The notes under the pieces: model-generated | What the model was told of the DNA's origin: nothing | The model's database searches: none | The model's input: the letters and a program-made list of their open reading frames with translations, nothing else | Shown here: in pieces, positions 41,651 through 48,694 of the stretch | How positions within the stretch are numbered: the first letter of the stretch is position 1 | Layout of the letters: each line of letters opens with the position of its first letter | Assembly (NCBI GenBank): GCA_023436615.1 | Contig: JAEZIO010000068.1 | Location: 1 to 48,694 of the forward strand | DNA length: 48,694 nucleotides | Source of the DNA: Pseudomonadota bacterium | GTDB taxonomy: Bacteria > Pseudomonadota > Alphaproteobacteria > Sphingomonadales > Sphingomonadaceae | Direction: 5' to 3' | Program-made: the position numbers and the translations under genes

Positions 41651-42344
41651 CACTGTCCTGTCTCCCTGCCCACTGGCCGATTGGATGCCCTGATCTTTGC
41701 GACGACGCCCGTCGGGCCGCCCATCTCGTGCGCGCCGCCCGAACTGAACGAGACCGGCGCTTCCTCCCACTCTTCGTCGATGGTCACCGGATCTTCCTTC
41801 GGCGTGTTCTCGTCGATTTCGGCGATCGCTGCGGCGTCGGGCCGGGAATCCGCGAGCGCGACGAGGGAGTGGAATATGCCCGCATAGTCCGACCCACGCT
41901 TGTCGAGGCGTTCGGCAAGCGCAGCGAAGACATGGACGGGCTGTCCGAGGGTCTCCCGCGCTCCCTTGACCGGCAGGCACGAGGCATATTCCAGGAACAC
42001 CGGAATGAAATCGGGAAGTTCGCTCGCTTCGAGGAAGAAGCCGCTGTCCAGATACTGACGACCAAGGTCGATCATCGCCTGGCCGCGCTCGCGGCTGTCG
42101 CCGTGGACGTGCTCGAACAAGTGCAACGACAGCGACCGCGACCGGTCGAACAATTCGCTGTAGGTGGACTGAAGCTCGAGAAGGTCGTCACCCTCAAGCC
42201 GCGTCAGCAGCGGCTCGAGCTTCTGCCGCTCGGCGTGCGAAAGCATCTGCTCGCGAGCGAACAGGTCCCGAAGCTCGCCGGCATTCGCCTTCAGATCGGC
42301 TGACGGATAGGCGAGCAGCGCCGCCAGTGCCCGGACGGTCAACA

Positions 42345-42348
<4 letters not shown>
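41650..42348 (-). CDS. narJ: Nitrate reductase molybdenum cofactor assembly chaperone NarJ
   Basis: System-specific chaperone (232 aa) that holds apo-NarGH until the cofactor is inserted. The TorD-family signature LHLFEHVHGDSRERGQAM is clear, as is ELPDFIPVFLEYASCLP. The acidic C-terminal part (IDENTPKEDPVTIDEEWEEAPVSF) is typical. ATG 42348 overlaps the narH stop, and the stop overlaps narI as ATGA. It is not expected to be part of the final enzyme. Confidence 0.95.
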
Positions 42349-43870
<1,522 letters not shown>

Positions 43871-43874
<4 letters not shown>

Positions 43875-46800
43875 TCTGCTGCCTCCTTTGCCGGGCCGCT
43901 TACGCCCGTTCCCCAATCCGCAGTTCCGCCTTCGACGTTCGCGGAGTCATCGGCCGCTTTGTCGAACCAGTTGATCTCGCTCATCTTGCGCAGGATCACG
44001 AACTCGTCGCGGTTTGCGCCCACAGTCCCGTAATAATTGAAGCCGTAGGCGAGCTGCACGTATCCGCCGATCATATGCGTCGGCTTCATGTTGATGCGGG
44101 TCACGCTGTTGTGAATTCCGCCGCGCTGCCCGGTGATCTCCGAGCCGACCGTGTTCACGAGCTTTTCCTGCGCGTGGTACATGATCGCCGAGCCAGGCAT
44201 GATCCGCTGAGAGACGATCGCGCGCGCGGTCAGCGCGCCGTTGACGTTGAAGACCTCGATCCAGTCGTTGTCCTCGATCCCCGCGGCCTTCGCGTCATCC
44301 TCGCTAATCCAGACCGTCGGCCCGCCGCGATTGAGGCTGAGCATGATGAGGTTCTCGGTGTAGGTCGAATGGATCCCCCACTTCTGGTGGGGAGTGAGGA
44401 TGTTGAGCATGATCTCCTTGTTGCCGTTGGGGAGCTTGCCCAGAACATGGCGCACCGTTTTCGTGTCGATCGGCGGCCGCCAGGTGACGAAGCCTTCGCC
44501 GAACGCCCGCATCCAGTGGTGATCCTGATAGAGCTGCTGGCGGCCCGTGAGGGTCCGCCAAGGTATGAGCTCGTGCACGTTGGTGTAGCCGGCGTTGTAG
44601 CAGACGTGCTCGCTCTCCAGCCCTGACCAGATCGGCGAGGAAATAATCTTGCGCGGCTGCGCCGCGACGTCGCGGAAGCGGATCTTCTCCTCTTCCTTGC
44701 CTTCGGCGAGGTGAAGATGGTCGCGGCCGGTGGCCTTGCCGAGCGCCTCCCAGGCTTTCACGGCCACCTCGCCGTTCGTTTCCGGCGCAAGCATCAGGAT
44801 CGTCTCGCACGCGTCGATGTCGGTATCGATCTTCGGGCGGCCTTCGGCAGGGCCGTCGAGGACGCGGCCATTGAGGTCGCCGAGAAGCTCGACCTCTCGC
44901 CTCGTGTCCCAGTTGAGACCCTTGGCCCCATTGCCCAGCTTCTCGAGGAGCGGGCCCATCGAGGTGAAACGCGCATATGTCTCGGGATAATTGCGCTCCA
45001 CGATGGACACGTTCGGCATCGTCTTGCCGGGGATCGGCTCGCATTCGCCCTTCAGCCAGTCCTTCGGCTCATAGGCTTGCGCCAGCTCTCCTGCAGTGTC
45101 GTGCAGGATCGGGGTCATCACCAGGTCGTGCTCGACTCCGAGCACTTCAGGAGCGATGTCCGAGAACTTCTTCGCGATTGCCCGGAAGATATTCCAGTCG
45201 CTCTTCGTCTCCCACGCCGGGTCCACGGCCGCGCTCAGCGGATGGATGAAGGGGTGCATGTCCGATGTGTTGAGATCGTGCTTTTCGTACCAGGTCGCCG
45301 TCGGAAGGACGATGTCCGAGTACATGCTCGTGGTCGACATGCGGAAGTCGATGTTGACCATCAGGTCGAGCTTTCCGACGGGCGCTTCGTCGTGCCAGAC
45401 GACGTCCTTCGGCCGGTCGATGCGTTCGCGATCCTCGTCGGTGCCGACGACGCCGTGAAGCGAGCCGACGAGGTGCTTGAGGAAATATTCGTGTCCCTTG
45501 CCGCTCGCGCCGAGGACGTTCGAGCGCCAGAAGAACATGTTGCGCGGCCAATTGACGGGATTGTCCGGGTCCAGGCTGGCCGGCTTGAGCTCACCCGACT
45601 TGAAGGCGTCGGCTATGGTCTGCGCAGGATTCGCGCCGGATTCATGCAGGCGGTTGCCCCATTCGATGGGGTTCGCATCGAACTGCGGCGCTGACGGCAG
45701 CCAGCCCATTCGCTCGGCCTTCGCATTGAAATCGAGCATCGACCCGGACCAGTCGCCCTCCGGCGCGACCGGCGACAGGATTTCCGACATCTTCAGGGTT
45801 TCGTACCGCCACTGGTCCGTGTGCGCGTAGAAGAAGCTCGTGCCGTTCATCTGCCGAACCGGCCGGGTCCAGTCGGTGGCGAATGCCAGCGGCAGCCAGC
45901 CGGTTTGCGGCCTAAGCTTTTCCTGTCCGACGTAATGCGACCAGCCGCCCCCGGACTGGCCGACGCACCCGCACATCACCAGAAGGGAGATGATGCCGCG
46001 GTAGCTCATGTCCATGTGGTACCAGTGGTTCAGTCCCGCCCCGAGGATGACCATCGAGCGGCCCTTGGTCGTCTCGGCATTCGCTGCGAATTCTCGAGCG
46101 ACCTGGATGATCGCCTGGCGCGGAACGCCGGTGACCTTTTCCGCCCACGCAGGACTGAAGGGAACTTCGTCATCGTAGCTTGTCGCGACGTTGGCGCCGC
46201 CAAAGCCGCGATCGACGCCGTAATTGGCACAGAACAGATCGAAGACCGTCGCCACATAGGTCTTCTCGCCGCCGAGCTTCACTTCCTTCACGGGGATGTT
46301 GCGGAACAGCACCTCGTCGTGATCGGTCGCCGTGAAATCGTGCGGCGCCTCGGCCCCGAAATAGGGGAACGCGACCGGCTGGATCGAATCATGGTCATCG
46401 GCAAGCGACAGCCGCAGGCGGACTTCCTTGCCGTTCTCGTCCTTTTCCTCGAGGTTCCATTTGCCGGGATCGCCCCAGCGATGCCCGGCGGCGCCGGTCG
46501 GGATCACGACCTTCCCGCTGAGCTCATCGAACGCGGCGCATTTCCAGTCCGGGTTCGCCGTCTTGGCCATCTTGCCGCCAAGGTCGGCCGCGCGCACGAA
46601 GCGATCGGGGACCAGCCTGCCGTCGCGTTCCACCAGCTTCACCAGCAACGGGAAATCCGAATAGCGGCGGCTGTAGTCGGAGAAATATTCCGCCTGCCGG
46701 TCGACGTAGAATTCGCGAAGGACGACGTGGCCGAGCGCGAGCGCAAGAGCGGCGTCGGTGCCCTGCTTGGGATGAAGCCACATGTCCGAGAATTTGGCGG

Positions 46801-47659
46801 CTTCGTTGTAATCCGGCGCGATGACGACGCTCTTGGCGCCGCGGTACCGCACTTCCGAGTAGAAATGCGCATCGGGCGCGCGCGTCATCGGAATGTTCGA
46901 TCCCCAGACGAGCAGGAAGCCGGCATTGTACCAGTCGGCGCTTTCCGGAACGTCGGTCTGCTCGCCCCATGTCTGCGGGCTCGACGGGGGCAGATCGCAA
47001 TACCAGTCGTAGAAGCTCAGCAAGGTACCGCCGAGAAGCGAGAGGTAGCGGCTGCCGGCGGCGTAGGAGATCATCGACATGGCTGGAATCGGCGAGAAGC
47101 CGGCGATACGGTCGGGACCGTATGCCTTGATCGTATAGGCGTTGGCCGCGGCGATCAGCTCGGTGACCTCGTCCCAGCCGACGCGAACGAAGCCGCCTCG
47201 ACCGCGCTTCGAAACCCAGTCGCGACGCTTGTCCTTGTCTTCGGCGATCGCCTTCCACGCCGCAACGGGAGTCATCGCCTTGCGAGCTTCGCGCCAGTGC
47301 CGGATCAGCCGCGCGCGAACCAAAGGATATTTGATGCGTGTCCCCGAATAGAGATACCAGCTGTAGCTGGCGCCTCGGGGGCAGCCGCGAGGCTCGTGAT
47401 TGGGAAGGTCCGGCCGGGTCCGGGGATAGTCCGTCTGCTGGGTTTCCCAGGTTACGATCCCGCCCTTGACGTAGATCTTCCACGAACAGGAGCCGGTGCA
47501 ATTCACTCCATGGGTGGACCGCACGATTTTGTCGGCCGCCCAGCGTTTCCGATACGCATCCTCCCAGTCGCGCGCTTCGTTGGTCGTGATCCCGTGGCCG
47601 TCCGAAAATTTCTCCTTTGCCCTGCGGAAATACGTCAAACGGTCCAGGAAATGGCTCAT
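43871..47659 (-). CDS. narG: Respiratory nitrate reductase alpha subunit NarG
   Basis: Catalytic molybdo-bis-MGD subunit (1262 aa) reducing nitrate to nitrite on the cytoplasmic side. The FS0 cluster ligands are H50, C54, C58 and C93 (HGVNCTGSC and RGCPRG); the molybdenum ligand is D222 in YCDLPPSSPQTWGEQTDVPE. Both sets coincide with the Escherichia coli numbering. The twin-arginine-like remnant at the N-terminus is absent or vestigial, as expected for a cytoplasm-facing enzyme. GGGGAGA precedes ATG 47659; narK ends 12 nt upstream. It depends on the moa/moe/mob genes to its left. Confidence 0.98.
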
Positions 47660-47671
47660 GATTCTCCCCGC

Positions 47672-48694
47672 TCAGGCAGCAACGGCTGTTGTTGAAGGAG
47701 ACGCTATTGCGCGCTCCAAGTTCCGAAACAGGCCGCGTGGCCCGGTATAGGCAAGCCAGGTCAGCGCGGCACAACTCAGGTAGAAGATGATGAAGCCCCA
47801 CAGCGCGGCGTCCGCGCTGCCGGTCAGCTGGATCGACGAGCCATAGGCCTTGGGAATGTAAAAAGCGCCGAAGGCGGCAATCGCGGACGTGAAGCCGATG
47901 ACCGCGGCCGACTCGCGTTCCGCCTGGACCCGCCGCTCCTCCGCGCTTGCGCCACGCTCCGCCCGATCGATTTCGGAGCGCATGATTGCGGGCACCATTT
48001 GGAACGTCGATGCATTGCCGATGCCGCTGACGAAGAACAGCAGCAGCACCATCCCGAAGAACCCGCCGAAACTGTGCGCATCGAGGAACCAGAGCATTCC
48101 CGCTACTGCGGCAATCTGCACGACGAACACCCAGAAGGTTACCTTCGCGCCGCCGATCCGGTCGGCGATCCAGCCGCTGCCCGCGCGCGACAATGCGCCG
48201 ATCAGCGGTCCGATGAAGGCATAAGCGAGAGCGTTCCTTTCCGGGAACACCAGCTTCGCAAGCAACGGGAAGCCTGCAGACATACCGATGAAGGTGCCGA
48301 AAGTGCCGGTATAGAGCCAGCACATGATCCAGGTGTGCAACCGCCCGAAGATCGACGACTGGTCGGCGAATGTAGCGCGCGCCGAAAGGATGTCGTTCAT
48401 TCCGAACCATGCGGCAAGTGTTCCGACAATGATCAGCGGGACCCACACGAAGCCCGCGTTCTGCATCCAGACTTGAGTTCCGTCAGCAGCGGTCTGCGCC
48501 TGTCCACCGAGCGCTCCGAACAGGCTCATCGTCACTGCGATCGGGACCAGGAACTGCATGAGGCTGACACCGAGATTGCCGAGCCCCGCATTGATCGCGA
48601 GCGCATTCCCTTTCTCGGATTTCGGGAAGAAATAGCTGATGTTCGCCATCGACGAGGCGAAGTTGCCGCCGCCGAACCCGCACAGCAGCGCGAG
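47672..48694 (-). CDS. narK: Nitrate/nitrite transporter NarK (N-terminus outside window)
   Basis: Major-facilitator transporter for nitrate uptake or nitrate/nitrite exchange. The frame is open to the window edge, leaving about 340 residues. The nitrate signature is seen at the truncated end, GFGGGNFASSMANISYFFP, followed by GNALAINAGLGNLGVS; a second copy, FFVSGIGNASTFQMVP, lies in the second half. About nine helices are visible. Whether it is NarK1- or NarK2-like cannot be decided without the N-terminus. It is the first visible gene of the nar operon, so the operon promoter lies beyond the right edge. Confidence 0.94.
   Translation of the reverse strand, partial: LALLCGFGGGNFASSMANISYFFPKSEKGNALAINAGLGNLGVSLMQFLVPIAVTMSLFGALGGQAQTAADGTQVWMQNAGFVWVPLIIVGTLAAWFGMNDILSARATFADQSSIFGRLHTWIMCWLYTGTFGTFIGMSAGFPLLAKLVFPERNALAYAFIGPLIGALSRAGSGWIADRIGGAKVTFWVFVVQIAAVAGMLWFLDAHSFGGFFGMVLLLFFVSGIGNASTFQMVPAIMRSEIDRAERGASAEERRVQAERESAAVIGFTSAIAAFGAFYIPKAYGSSIQLTGSADAALWGFIIFYLSCAALTWLAYTGPRGLFRNLERAIASPSTTAVAA

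Noticed and set aside
45821..47695. 624-codon open frame antisense to narG
   Set aside because: It lies wholly opposite narG with its conserved cluster and molybdenum ligands, and shows no family motif or ribosome-binding site.
47660..48694. Fnr box for the nar operon
   Set aside because: None is visible; the narK start and promoter are beyond the right edge, so absence here means nothing.

Overview
The window reads as a compact, GC-rich alphaproteobacterial chromosome. I infer a sphingomonad (order Sphingomonadales) from two syntenic housekeeping blocks, miaB-phoH-ybeY-corC-lnt-metK and rimP-nusA-ylxR-infB-rbfA-truB-rpsO-pnp, and from many GTG and TTG starts. The assignment rests on remembered synteny, not on a search. 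No rRNA, tRNA, CRISPR array, insertion sequence or phage gene was seen. No gene-free stretch exceeds 300 bases; the longest are about 195 nt (before rimP), 165 nt (rpsO-pnp), 157 nt (infB-rbfA) and 153 nt (the Fur-box region).

Layout. 1-6677: tRNA modification (miaB), rRNA maturation (phoH, ybeY), envelope (corC, lnt) and S-adenosylmethionine synthesis (metK), interrupted by one reverse VOC gene. 6674-10433, reverse strand: an unusual four-gene operon of a short-chain dehydrogenase with a C-terminal membrane segment, a DUF2231 membrane protein, a membrane-domain/GH1 glycosidase fusion and a small membrane protein. 10501-13364: a small secreted protein, trmB, cysK and a 1-Cys peroxiredoxin. 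13372-18682: a PQQ-sugar-dehydrogenase-like lipoprotein, a type III polyketide synthase with an ICMT-like methyltransferase, and a PadR repressor divergent from a retropepsin/PDZ lipoprotein with a perfect 19-bp palindrome between them. 19451-30676: the transcription/translation/RNA-decay block, closed by a strong terminator.

30789-33857: a small protein and cupin pair behind a Fur-like box, a PilZ protein, and an L,D-transpeptidase coupled to a 2-oxoglutarate oxygenase. 33880-38104: a molybdenum-cofactor cluster (moaD, moaE, moaB, moaC, moeA, then tauE-mobA reversed). 38182-48694: an oxygen-sensing Fnr regulator and a complete respiratory nitrate reductase operon, narK-G-H-J-I, whose tail carries a parvulin isomerase and two unknown small proteins. 

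The right third is one functional unit: Fnr senses oxygen loss, the moa/moe/mob genes build the molybdopterin guanine dinucleotide cofactor, NarG uses it, NarJ and probably the isomerase mature the enzyme, NarI anchors it and NarK moves nitrate and nitrite. moaA is not in the window. Genes are packed with 4-nt ATGA/GTGA overlaps, and three convergent pairs share a 4-nt two-way stop.
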